Below are positions 1 to 6,708 of a stretch of 17,422 nt of DNA, piece after piece. Source of the stretch: Thermoproteus sp. UBA157 (GTDB taxonomy: Archaea; Thermoproteota; Thermoprotei; Thermoproteales; Thermoproteaceae); assembly GCA_002497345.1 (NCBI GenBank), contig DANS01000016.1, forward strand, positions 23,581 through 41,002. Direction: 5' to 3'. The notes beneath the pieces were generated by a model. The model was not told the DNA's origin, ran no database searches, and worked only from the letters and a program-made list of their open reading frames with translations. A program made the position numbers and the translations under genes. How positions within the stretch are numbered: position 1 is the first letter of the stretch; each line of letters opens with the position of its first letter.

Positions 1-1145
1 GAGGCCGCCTCGCCGGCGGCCCAAAGGCCTTTTATCCACGACCCATCGGGGGCGAGGACGCGGCCGTAGGTATCCGTGTGTATCCCGCCCATAGTGTAGT
101 GAACGGCCGGCCTCACCGGTATGGGCTCGCTGAGAGCGTCTACGCCGGCGTATTTGTGGGCCAGTTCCCTTATGAAGGGTATCTTCCGGTTGAGGACCTC
201 CTCGCCCAGATGCCTCAAGTCGAGGCCCACGTAGCCCATGCCGCTCTCCTCGTGGACGAAGCCTCTGCCCTCAGCTATCTCTGTGAGTATAGCCCTTGAC
301 ACTATATCGCGCGGGGCCAGCTCCATCTTCTGGGGGGCGTAGCGCTTCATGAAGCGCTCCCCCTCCTTGTTTATCAGATAGCCGCCCTCACCTCTGGCCG
401 CCTCGCTGACTAATATGCCGCTCGGGACTAGGGCCGTGGGGTGCCACTGGACGAACTCCATGTCCTTAAGCGCGAGCCCCGCCCTAAGCGCGTACCCCAA
501 CATCTCGCCCGTGGTGGAATGGGCGGTTGTGGTGAACTTATAGAGCCGGCCGGCTCCTCCAGTTGCTATTATAGCCGCCTTGGCTAGAAACAACTTGAGC
601 TCGCCCGTCTTCAAGTCGATCGCGGTCACTCCCTTGAATTCTCCATTCTCTATTATCAATTTAGTTACAAAATATTCATGATATTGTTTAATATTATCAA
701 ATCTAAGAATATTTTGATATAGTGTAGACATTATGAAGAAGCCCGTCTTATCGGCGGCGAAGGTGGTCCTCGGCACCGACATGCCGCCGAACGGCCTTTG
801 GTACATCCTGCCATCGGGCAGACGGCTCCAAGGCACTCCTATCCTCTCCAAGAACCTAACCTCAACGGGAGCTAGGCTAACCAGAAGCTCCACGGCGTCT
901 TGATCGGCCAAGTAGTCGGATCCTTTGATCGTATCATAGGCGTGTAGCTCCAAGCTATCCCTGTTATTCTCGGGGTACAAAACAGCCGACATGCCGCCCT
1001 CGGCCGAGACCGAGTGCGACCTCATAACTTGGACCTTGCTCAATATCGCGATATCTATCCTGGCGGTGTAGGCAGCTTGTAGGGCGGCTCTCAAGCCCGC
1101 TATGCCGGAGCCTATTATGAGCAAGTCGTGCTTTAAAATCTCCAT
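1..1145 (-). CDS. sdhA: Succinate dehydrogenase / fumarate reductase flavoprotein subunit (partial, C-terminus beyond left edge)
   Basis: FAD-containing catalytic subunit that interconverts succinate and fumarate and passes electrons through iron-sulfur and membrane subunits to the quinone pool. 381 codons are visible, open to the window edge; the family is usually about 570 residues, so roughly the last third is missing. Seen: dinucleotide-binding GSGIAG (residues 12-17); RSHS with His44 at the position of covalent 8-alpha-FAD attachment; FGGMS (120-123); HPT with His235; ARGEGG with Arg251, the catalytic arginine region; VHYTMGG (348-354); and LWAAGEA at the edge. The ATG at 1145 has a TATA box about 22 bases upstream, fitting a leaderless mRNA. 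L-aspartate oxidase (NadB) is the main alternative, but the His-flavinylation context favours SdhA. Codons for residues about 138-168 are conspicuously AT-rich. No other sdh subunit gene is visible here. Confidence 0.93.
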   Translation of the reverse strand, partial: MEILKHDLLIIGSGIAGLRAALQAAYTARIDIAILSKVQVMRSHSVSAEGGMSAVLYPENNRDSLELHAYDTIKGSDYLADQDAVELLVSLAPVEVRFLERIGVPWSRLPDGRMYQRPFGGMSVPRTTFAADKTGFFIMSTLYQNILRFDNIKQYHEYFVTKLIIENGEFKGVTAIDLKTGELKLFLAKAAIIATGGAGRLYKFTTTAHSTTGEMLGYALRAGLALKDMEFVQWHPTALVPSGILVSEAARGEGGYLINKEGERFMKRYAPQKMELAPRDIVSRAILTEIAEGRGFVHEESGMGYVGLDLRHLGEEVLNRKIPFIRELAHKYAGVDALSEPIPVRPAVHYTMGGIHTDTYGRVLAPDGSWIKGLWAAGEAA

Positions 1146-1162
1146 GAGTAAGCCCTTTGTTT

Positions 1163-1172
1163 GATATATGTA
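1163..1172 (-). promoter_or_regulatory. TATA box of sdhA
   Basis: AT-rich element (gatatatgta on the plus strand) centred about 22 bases upstream of the sdhA ATG. This spacing puts transcription start at or very near the start codon. Confidence 0.55.
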
Positions 1173-1267
1173 TTTGCTTTAAGGCAGAAGTCGTTGCATG
1201 CTGAGGCAGTCGTTCAAATTCCGCCATTGTCGGAGGCGGCGGGCTACGGCGGAGTTTCTGGACATAA

Positions 1268-1275
1268 TTTTTTAA
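1268..1275 (+). promoter_or_regulatory. TATA box that fixes the start of the 1296 gene
   Basis: The element tttttaaa is centred 24 bases upstream of an in-frame GTG at 1296. It lies inside the longer open frame that begins at 1161, and so argues that the first 45 codons of that frame are not translated. Confidence 0.6.
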
Positions 1276-1295
1276 AGAAATATCAAGACCTTACA

Positions 1296-1913
1296 GTGAG
1301 CACGGGCGTTCTCGTGGTCTCTGTTAGCGATAGGGGCGGCGCCGATGCTTGCGAAGGCCAGAAAATAGCGCGATGTTGTATAGGCAGTATATGCGTGGAC
1401 GCCCCCGTGGAGCCCGATGTCAAGTCGGGCGCCTACGAGCTCGCGAAGGCCCTAGAGAACCCGTCGTTGCGGTTCTGCGTCGAGGCCATAAGGGCGAGGG
1501 CGCTCACTGCCGCCAAATCAGCCCTTACATGTCACCCACGCGAGAGCAATAAATGCGTTAATAAATTCGCGGAATATATTGCTCTCCTATATGGCGGGCC
1601 CGTCCTCCTCGTGGGCTACAGCGAGAAGGTGGCCAATGTCTTGAGCAACATAACGCCGGAGGTCTACGTCTACGATCCGTCCAGAATTTCCCTAAAGCCG
1701 CTGGGCTTCGTCGACGACAACGCCTTGCCCGAAATATTACAGAAAATAGGCGTGGTTGTCATAGCCCCAGGCGCCGCTACCTCCGTCGATGTGAAGTCCT
1801 TGGTGGAGCTCGCCAAACGGGCCGGGAAGCCCGTCGTGGCATACGGCGTGAGCTTCGCGGGGTTGGCCAAACAACTCGGCGTTCTCCACTTCTGCCCATA
1901 CGGCAGGAAGTAG
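1296..1913 (+). CDS. Uncharacterised protein; C-terminal half resembles DUF364-type (putative metal-chelation) proteins
   Basis: About 205 residues from the GTG at 1296; the frame is open from 1161, but the TATA box at 1268-1275 supports 1296. I do not recognise the protein with confidence. The N-terminal half holds several cysteines (residues about 19, 27, 28 and 33, and two more near a TCHPRESNKC stretch). The C-terminal half has alternating hydrophobic strands: GPVLLVGYSEKV, VYVYDPS, then GVVVIAPGAATSVDV followed by KPVVAYGVSFAGL. That order is reminiscent of the Rossmann-like half of DUF364 proteins, whose conserved segments read like LVG..., V.D..P and VVI.TGT. The assignment is tentative. 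It is divergent from sdhA, and a candidate C/D RNA on the opposite strand begins 3 bases after its stop codon. Confidence 0.7.
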   Translation: MSTGVLVVSVSDRGGADACEGQKIARCCIGSICVDAPVEPDVKSGAYELAKALENPSLRFCVEAIRARALTAAKSALTCHPRESNKCVNKFAEYIALLYGGPVLLVGYSEKVANVLSNITPEVYVYDPSRISLKPLGFVDDNALPEILQKIGVVVIAPGAATSVDVKSLVELAKRAGKPVVAYGVSFAGLAKQLGVLHFCPYGRK

Positions 1914-1915
1914 CA

Positions 1916-1965
1916 TCAGCTCTGGTGTGCTTTCGTCAAGCATCGGCAATACCAGCCCACATCAC
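1916..1965 (-). ncRNA. Candidate C/D box guide RNA (2'-O-methylation guide), predicted 16S rRNA 530-loop target
   Basis: Read on the minus strand: C box GTGATGT (1965-1959), 12-base guide (1958-1947), D' box CCGA (1946-1943), 3-base spacer, C' box TTGACGA (1939-1933), 13-base guide (1932-1920), D box CTGA (1919-1916). This is the regular spacing of crenarchaeal C/D RNAs. The D' guide GGGCTGGTATTG can pair over 12 positions (one G-U) with the archaeal 16S segment UAAUACCAGCCC recalled from the 530-loop region; the N+5 rule would then target A535 (E. coli numbering). Known: such RNAs act with L7Ae, Nop5 and fibrillarin. The C and C' boxes each deviate from RUGAUGA. A TATA-like ttaatata near 1984-1991 could drive it, or it could be processed from the PCNA transcript on the same strand. 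The target of the second guide is not identified. Confidence 0.55.
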
Positions 1966-1987
1966 CGCGTTAATAACGAGCGGTATA

Positions 1988-2350
1988 TTAAGATATAGAG
2001 GCCACAAAGGGTATCGAGTAGCCGTTCGCCACGAGTATGCCTTGAGCCGAAAGCGCTTGCACTCTGGGGCACTCCGCGTCCACCTCCGCCACAGCGCCGG
2101 GCTCTACGTAGACGTAGTTGGTCAAATTACACTGAATCCCGTTTAGATACACGGCGTTTATGTTGGCCGAATTGGGGCCGGGGTTCACAACCACGAGCTT
2201 CAGCGTGTTGTTTTCTGCGAAAAGCACGGCGGCTTTTATAGTCACAAAAGTGCGCGATGTCGACAAAAAAGTCGTATAGGCGTACCAGAAGAGGGCCAAC
2301 GCGGTTGCTATCGTGAAGAAAAGCAGGACCAAGAGGGCGAGGGAGTTCAT
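1988..2350 (-). CDS. Small membrane-anchored (pilin/secretin-like exported) hypothetical protein
   Basis: 120 residues. The N-terminus is one long hydrophobic segment (residues about 3-28, LALLVLLFFTIATALALFWY). It is followed by a beta-rich domain with NNTLKLVVVNPGPNSA, a form often seen in archaeal surface proteins, and two cysteines (about residues 74 and 94) that could form a disulfide. No basic prepilin leader precedes the hydrophobic stretch. It therefore looks like an N-terminally anchored protein whose body lies outside the membrane; this is inference from hydropathy. Its ATG overlaps the PCNA stop codon (TAATG), so it is probably co-transcribed and translationally coupled with PCNA, an odd pairing. 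Its N-terminus resembles those of the proteins encoded at 14587-17422. No specific family recognised. Confidence 0.72.
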   Translation of the reverse strand: MNSLALLVLLFFTIATALALFWYAYTTFLSTSRTFVTIKAAVLFAENNTLKLVVVNPGPNSANINAVYLNGIQCNLTNYVYVEPGAVAEVDAECPRVQALSAQGILVANGYSIPFVASIS

Positions 2351-3126
2351 TAGTCGACTCTGGGCGCCAACACCATGACAAATCTACCTGCGGCGAACTC
2401 GTAGGTGAGCCTCAACGGCTTTGCGTCGCCCAGCTCCACCTTGACCCTCTTGCTTATGCCTTTCAACTTCCCAGACACGTTTCTGATCAGCTCCACGGTG
2501 TATTTGGCCTTGACGGCGCCTTGCGCGTTGATGTCGAATAAGGCCTCGCTGTCGCGGCCGAACTCGCTCTCGGTAGCCTTGCCCCCCTCCCCCTCCGCCT
2601 TAAACGCCACGGAATCGGGGCTCACCTGTATCAACACGGAGTCGGACACTTGTTCCGCAAAGGCCATTACGTCGTCAAACGTGGAGGAGTCCATCTCGAA
2701 CGACGCGTCGTACTCCACGTTGATCTCGGGTATCTCCTCCTCAGCCAGCTGCACTATGGGGAACGAGAACCTCCTGTATATGCCCGCCTCTCTCCCCTTC
2801 TTGGGATAGACCATCATGACGAAGCGTTGCTTCTCCTCGTCGACGCCTATTTCCAGCTTCTCCGCCGCGCCGACTCTCTTCAACGCATCCTTCACCGTCG
2901 AGAATATAAGGCCTATCTTGACGTCGTGATCCACGGAGTACTCCTCCAGGCCGCCGGCCGTGAACTCGAGCTGCAACAAGGCCACCTTGCTCGGATCGAG
3001 GGCCTTCATGGAGATCCCGTCAACGCCGAAGTTGAGGACCGCTTCGGGCAACATAGATATAAGCGCCTCGAAGGCGTAGCGGGGCTCCTTGCCCTTCGGG
3101 AACATGGCCCGAGCGACTAGGCTCAT
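2350..3126 (-). CDS. pcn: DNA polymerase sliding clamp (PCNA)
   Basis: 258 residues, slightly longer than the usual 245-250. Forms the ring that tethers DNA polymerase, ligase and FEN1 to DNA. Recognised from MFPKGKEPRYAFEAL near the start, the loop DGISMKALDPSKVALLQLEF (a hallmark of archaeal/eukaryotic PCNA domain 1), and the C-terminal SKRVKVELGDAKPLRLTYEF and FVMVLAPRVD strands, which match the end of the family. Crenarchaea usually carry several PCNA paralogues that form heterotrimers; which one this is cannot be told from the window. The ATG at 3126 has a TATA box centred about 22 bases upstream. An internal Met at residue 8 is an alternative start. The stop overlaps the ATG of the membrane-anchored protein downstream. 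Confidence 0.95.
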   Translation of the reverse strand: MSLVARAMFPKGKEPRYAFEALISMLPEAVLNFGVDGISMKALDPSKVALLQLEFTAGGLEEYSVDHDVKIGLIFSTVKDALKRVGAAEKLEIGVDEEKQRFVMMVYPKKGREAGIYRRFSFPIVQLAEEEIPEINVEYDASFEMDSSTFDDVMAFAEQVSDSVLIQVSPDSVAFKAEGEGGKATESEFGRDSEALFDINAQGAVKAKYTVELIRNVSGKLKGISKRVKVELGDAKPLRLTYEFAAGRFVMVLAPRVD

Positions 3127-3141
3127 GCGAGTTAATGCTTC

Positions 3142-3152
3142 TATAATTAAAA
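3142..3152 (-). promoter_or_regulatory. TATA box of PCNA
   Basis: AT-rich tataattaaaa on the plus strand, centred about 22 bases upstream of the PCNA ATG. The sequence is nearly palindromic and could also serve the guide RNA candidate starting near 3163, although the spacing for that direction (about 16) is shorter than normal. Confidence 0.55.
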
Positions 3153-3164
3153 GAGTTGTTGGAC

Positions 3165-3213
3165 GTGATGAACACCCTGATCGCCGAAAGGTGACGTGTG
3201 GTATTACTGCTGA
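3165..3213 (+). ncRNA. Candidate C/D box guide RNA, predicted 16S rRNA 530-loop target
   Basis: Plus strand: perfect C box GTGATGA (3165-3171), 12-base guide (3172-3183), D' box CCGA (3184-3187), 3-base spacer aag, C' box GTGACGT (3191-3197), 12-base guide GTGGTATTACTG (3198-3209), D box CTGA (3210-3213). The symmetric 12/3/12 spacing is what archaeal C/D box RNAs show. The D guide can pair over 11 positions (one G-U) with 16S CGGUAAUACCA; N+5 points to A532 (E. coli numbering). The 3' guide and D box overlap the last codons of etfA on the opposite strand, so part of the guide sequence is also coding. C' departs from consensus at two positions, and D' is CCGA rather than CUGA. The target of the first guide is not identified. 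Confidence 0.55.
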
Positions 3214-4250
3214 ATTATCCCTTTCGCTCTCTTTATCTCCTCGATGAGCAGAGGCACTATCTGTTTGTAGTCGCCGATAACGGCGTAATCGGAGTTTTGA
3301 ACTATGGGGGCGTTCGGGTCCGAGTTAATCGCTACTATATACTTGGCCTCTTGTATGCCCATCATGTGTTGCACAGCGCCCGAGATCCCCACCGCTATGT
3401 AGAGCTTGGGCCTAATGGTCTTGCCTGTCTGGCCGACTTGCCTAGTGTGCGGCGCCCAGCCAGCCCTGACGGCCATCAACGAAGCGCCGACTGTGCCGTT
3501 GAGCAACTTGGCCAGCTCCGCTAGGAGCTTGAAGCCGTCGGCGGAGCCCAAGCCCCTTCCGCCAGCCACTACCACATCAGAGGACTCTATCGGCGGTAGG
3601 TCCGCTATATCGTGTTCTATCCTCTTCTCGGCTCCCAGAAACGCGGTCTTCCTCGAGTTCAGCTCCACGGTTTCATGGATTATTTTGCCCTTCCTGTTGG
3701 GGTCGCGGGGCGGCTTGGGGAATACGCCGGGTCTGACAGACGCCATCTGGGGCCTTCTGTGAGGGGTCCTGATCGTGGCCATCTGGGTCCCGCCGAAGGT
3801 CGGGCGGATCTGCAAGAGGTCGCCGGTTTTCGGGTCCACCTCCAGCGCAGTGCAGTCTGCCGTGATGCCGGTGGTCAAGGTATTCGCTACAAACGCCGCC
3901 AGCTCGCGCCCTCTCTTAGTGGCGCCGATTAGGAAGATCTCCGGCTTGTACTTGGCCACGACCTTCGCTATGGCGTTGGCGTATTCATACGGCGTGTAGA
4001 CCTTGAGCTCTGGATTCACGACGATCACCACCTCGTCGGCGCCGTGGTAGATAGCCTCTTGTGCCATCTCGTCGGTGCCGGCGATCAACACGCCCCCCAC
4101 GGGCGCGTTGCCCCTCTTGGATGCTAGATCCCTGGCCTTGCCCAACAGCTCCAATGCGACGTCCTTGAGCTTAGCGCCGTCGTGCTCTAGATACACCCAA
4201 ACGCCCTTGTACTCCTCCTTGTTTACCGGGGGCCAGAGACGGCAGGGCAT
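3204..4250 (-). CDS. etfA: Electron transfer flavoprotein subunit alpha (EtfA of an EtfABCX bifurcating complex)
   Basis: 348 residues. With EtfB it forms the FAD-binding heterodimer. The C-terminal FAD domain is clear: GGRGLG (230-235), RQVGQTGKT (270-278), GISGAVQH (288-295) and AINSDPNAPI (307-316), all textbook EtfA motifs. The N-terminal Rossmann-like domain holds FLIGATKRGRELAAFVA (106-122). Known: EtfABCX of Pyrobaculum aerophilum oxidises NADH and splits the electrons between menaquinone and ferredoxin. The presence of EtfC and EtfX genes next to etfBA suggests the same role here (inference). It starts at ATG 4250, one base after the etfB stop, so the two are co-translated. Its 3' end overlaps a guide RNA candidate on the other strand. 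Confidence 0.95.
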   Translation of the reverse strand: MPCRLWPPVNKEEYKGVWVYLEHDGAKLKDVALELLGKARDLASKRGNAPVGGVLIAGTDEMAQEAIYHGADEVVIVVNPELKVYTPYEYANAIAKVVAKYKPEIFLIGATKRGRELAAFVANTLTTGITADCTALEVDPKTGDLLQIRPTFGGTQMATIRTPHRRPQMASVRPGVFPKPPRDPNRKGKIIHETVELNSRKTAFLGAEKRIEHDIADLPPIESSDVVVAGGRGLGSADGFKLLAELAKLLNGTVGASLMAVRAGWAPHTRQVGQTGKTIRPKLYIAVGISGAVQHMMGIQEAKYIVAINSDPNAPIVQNSDYAVIGDYKQIVPLLIEEIKRAKGIIQQ

Positions 4251-4251
4251 A

Positions 4252-5046
4252 TTACAACAAGCCCTCCTTCTTCAACTCCTCCACCAATGCCTTAACCGAT
4301 TCGCGCGGATCGCCGGCGAATATCTTACGCTTCCTAGGCGGGAACGTGGCGCCGGTTTGACCCGCCACGAAAGTCGGCGAGCCCTTAAGCCCCACGCATT
4401 CGGGGTCTAGACCGAGCTCCTTGTTCGTCGCTTGCATGATCCTATCTCTAGCGTTTATCTTCCTCAATAAACTGATCTCCCTCGGCATCTGCGTGCCCTT
4501 CGCCACAGATATGAGCGCCGGCAGATCCATCTCGTAGAACTCGTCCACCCCTTCGTCTTCGAGAAATCTCCTCACCCTGACCTTGTTGCCGTGGATCTCG
4601 GCGTCGTACACGTAGTAGACGTAGGGGATGTTCAAGTGGGAGGCCACTTGCGCTCCCACATGCGCCGTCGTGCTGTCGATGGTCTCCTCGCCCGCTATCA
4701 CCAACGTGTAGTCGGGGACGTATTTCTCTATGGTCTTGGCCAGAACAAAGGAGGTGGCCCAAGTATCAGCCCCCGCGAAGGCGCGGTCTGTGGCTAGTAT
4801 AGCTCTATCGACGCCCATGCCTATCAAGCTCTCCAGCGCCGGTATTCCCGAGGGCGGGGCCATGGATATGGCTATGACCTCCCCTCCGTATTTATCGCGG
4901 AGCTTCAGCGCGAACTCCACCGCATCGCGGTCCCACTGGTTGACCGAAAGGGGCACGCCTTCTCTAATCAACGTGCCGGTCTTGGGATCGATCCTAATCG
5001 CAGACGAGAGGGGCACTGCTGCTTTAGTCAACACTACGAACTTCAT
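4252..5046 (-). CDS. etfB: Electron transfer flavoprotein subunit beta (EtfB of EtfABCX)
   Basis: 264 residues, normal for the family. Seen: N-terminal KFVVLTKAAVP followed by RIDPKTGTLIREGVPLSVNQWD (the EtfB V.D..G.......N..D pattern), DTWATSFVLA (110-119), GEETIDSTTAHVGAQVA, which corresponds to the family signature G..AIDGDTGQVGP, and EISLLRKINARDR near residue 190. In bifurcating ETFs this subunit carries the NADH site and the bifurcating FAD (family knowledge). Transcription probably starts at the ATG at 5046, because a TATA box lies 21-30 bases upstream. etfBA therefore seems to have its own promoter, separate from etfCX. Confidence 0.95.
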   Translation of the reverse strand: MKFVVLTKAAVPLSSAIRIDPKTGTLIREGVPLSVNQWDRDAVEFALKLRDKYGGEVIAISMAPPSGIPALESLIGMGVDRAILATDRAFAGADTWATSFVLAKTIEKYVPDYTLVIAGEETIDSTTAHVGAQVASHLNIPYVYYVYDAEIHGNKVRVRRFLEDEGVDEFYEMDLPALISVAKGTQMPREISLLRKINARDRIMQATNKELGLDPECVGLKGSPTFVAGQTGATFPPRKRKIFAGDPRESVKALVEELKKEGLL

Positions 5047-5066
5047 CGCGTAGTCTAAAGAGGCGC

Positions 5067-5076
5067 TTTTATAAAT
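5067..5076 (-). promoter_or_regulatory. TATA box of etfBA
   Basis: ttttataaat on the plus strand, 21-30 bases upstream of the etfB ATG, within the 79-base gap after etfX. It indicates independent leaderless transcription of etfBA. The rest of the gap shows no further feature. Confidence 0.65.
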
Positions 5077-5125
5077 GTAATTACGTTATTGCGCAGAGGC
5101 TCCATTCGACTAAGGCCAAAACCTA

Positions 5126-5428
5126 CTAGGAGAATCTGAACCAGACTCCCATTCCGGAGCGCGGGTAATTCCAATCTATGTTCTCGTAGGGACACACCAC
5201 GCGGCAAGTGCCGCACTCGAGACACGCCTCGGTGCTGAGCACCACTATATTGCCTTGTTGGACATAGCACTTGGCGGGGCACATGTAGGTACAAGGCTTC
5301 TTCTCGCAGTATCTGCACTTATCTGGATCCTTTATCTTTATATGCGGCCTGTATATATCGACGTCCCACGCGTTTACGTTCAAGCGCTCCTCTATCGTCA
5401 TGAACTTAACTGGTTGTTGCGCGGTCAT
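5126..5428 (-). CDS. etfX: FixX/EtfX ferredoxin-like protein
   Basis: 100 residues. Nine cysteines in two groups: C38-x2-C41-x4-C46-x3-C50-P and C69-x2-C72-x2-C75-x3-C79-P, enough for up to two [4Fe-4S] clusters; C54 is extra. The order and the motifs CRYCEKKPCTYMCP and CLECGTCRVVCP match the FixX family, partner of the FixC/ETF-QO flavoprotein. Role: passes electrons between the EtfAB flavins and EtfC, which reduces quinone. Its ATG overlaps the etfC stop (ATGA), so the two are translated together. Met10 is a possible internal start, but the overlap supports 5428. Confidence 0.93.
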   Translation of the reverse strand: MTAQQPVKFMTIEERLNVNAWDVDIYRPHIKIKDPDKCRYCEKKPCTYMCPAKCYVQQGNIVVLSTEACLECGTCRVVCPYENIDWNYPRSGMGVWFRFS

Positions 5429-6699
5429 AGGTACGCCAATGCGTACATCATATTTATCAATACTTTCGTCAGGGATACGTTCGACTCGCCTAACGTCGTC
5501 TTAAGCGCAGACGCTATCGTCGGCGGCCTATCCTCTATGGTGAAGTAGTTCCTCATGAGCGCGTTCACGAGCTTGGGCAAGTCGTTGAAGGCGAATTGGC
5601 CGGACAACACCTTATCCGCGTTCCTGAACGCGGCCAGATCTCTGATGATGAAGCTGCTCTTGAGCTTGTCGTCATAGCGGGAGAGCGCGTCGGGGCGCCC
5701 CGCCTCCTTTATGGCCTCTGCGGCGAGGACGCCGGAGGCCACGGCGAAGTCGACGCCCCTTATTAAAACGCCGGCGTGCATCAAGAATCCGGCGGCGTCG
5801 CCCGCTATCAGGAGACCGTCGTAGGAGAACCTCGGCGGGGCCATGGATATCCCAGCCACTGGCGTGAGATGCGCCGAGTATTCCTGGAGGCTCGCGCCAG
5901 CCACCAACCGCGCTATGTACGGATGGGTTCTGAGGCGCTCCGCCAAGTCGTAGACGGGCGTCACTAGCTGGCGCCACGCAGTCAAGTAAACGACAACGCC
6001 GAGAGCGACGGAGTCCCTATAGGTGTAGAGGAAGCCGCCGCCCGGCAGATACTCGGTGGGCCAACCGGCGAAGGCCCACGCGAGCCCCTCGTCCTCCGAG
6101 AGGCCCAATCGGTCCTCCATTATCTTTCTATTATCGAACTTGAGGACCTCCTTCGCGCCCACGGCCACGAGCTCCGGCTTCAGCCTAGGCACTATGCCGG
6201 CCCTCTCGAGCAGGAGCCTGTTCACGCCCTCTGCGTCGATTATGTAATCGGCGTAGACCTTGTCCTGGCCTGACCTAACGCCGATGAACCTCCCCTTCTC
6301 GTCTCTGAGTAGCTCGTCTACGACGACCTCGGTCACTATCTTGGCGCCAGCCGACGCGGCGAGCTTGCCCAGCCACGAGGTGAACGAGTACAGCGACGTG
6401 ACGAAGCTGGTCTTCTCGGGCTTAACCACCTCGAACTCGATGGTGGTGACCGATTCGTCCGTCATGAGCGATACCCGCTCCTTGCGAACCCAGCGGTCGG
6501 TCGGCGCGTCTTTGCGGAACTCGGGGAGATATTTGTCAAGCCAATATGCGTAGATCCTCCCGCCGTAGACTTGCTTCGAGCCCGGCTCCCTCCCCCTCTC
6601 CAACACCAAAACCTTAAAGCCTGCCGACGCTAGTTTATACGCGGCGGCTAAGCCGGCGGGCCCCGCCCCTACAACTATAACATCGAATTTAGACGACAT
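5425..6699 (-). CDS. etfC: FixC/EtfC flavoprotein (ETF:quinone oxidoreductase-like)
   Basis: 424 residues from the ATG at 6699. The frame is open two codons further to a TTG at 6705, but the TATA box centred 27 bases upstream of 6699 supports the ATG. N-terminal Rossmann motif VIVVGAGPAGLAAA (residues 8-21), ERGREPGSKQVYGGRIY after the second strand, and a late GLLIAGDAAGF segment that closes the FAD site in this fold. It belongs to the geranylgeranyl reductase/FixC/ETF-QO group; the adjacent etfX, etfB and etfA genes identify it as EtfC rather than a lipid reductase. Role: accepts electrons via EtfX and reduces menaquinone at the membrane. Confidence 0.93.
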   Translation of the reverse strand: MSSKFDVIVVGAGPAGLAAAYKLASAGFKVLVLERGREPGSKQVYGGRIYAYWLDKYLPEFRKDAPTDRWVRKERVSLMTDESVTTIEFEVVKPEKTSFVTSLYSFTSWLGKLAASAGAKIVTEVVVDELLRDEKGRFIGVRSGQDKVYADYIIDAEGVNRLLLERAGIVPRLKPELVAVGAKEVLKFDNRKIMEDRLGLSEDEGLAWAFAGWPTEYLPGGGFLYTYRDSVALGVVVYLTAWRQLVTPVYDLAERLRTHPYIARLVAGASLQEYSAHLTPVAGISMAPPRFSYDGLLIAGDAAGFLMHAGVLIRGVDFAVASGVLAAEAIKEAGRPDALSRYDDKLKSSFIIRDLAAFRNADKVLSGQFAFNDLPKLVNALMRNYFTIEDRPPTIASALKTTLGESNVSLTKVLINMMYALAYL

Positions 6700-6708
6700 C
6701 AGCAAAGG

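Noticed and set aside
1..1145. L-aspartate oxidase (NadB) as the identity of the left-edge flavoprotein
   Set aside because: The RSHS flavinylation context and overall motif order fit SdhA/FrdA better; no nad genes adjoin.
1225..1255. GC-rich ggcggcgg/cggcgg repetition as a structured element
   Set aside because: Short, imperfect and of ordinary GC-rich type, with no clear inverted repeat.
1161..1295. N-terminal extension of the 1296 gene
   Set aside because: Contains the TATA box, lacks family character, and would place the start far from the promoter.
3177..3180. CTGA at 3177 as the D' box of the plus-strand guide RNA
   Set aside because: It would leave only a 5-base guide. CCGA at 3184-3187 gives the regular 12-base guide and 3-base spacer.
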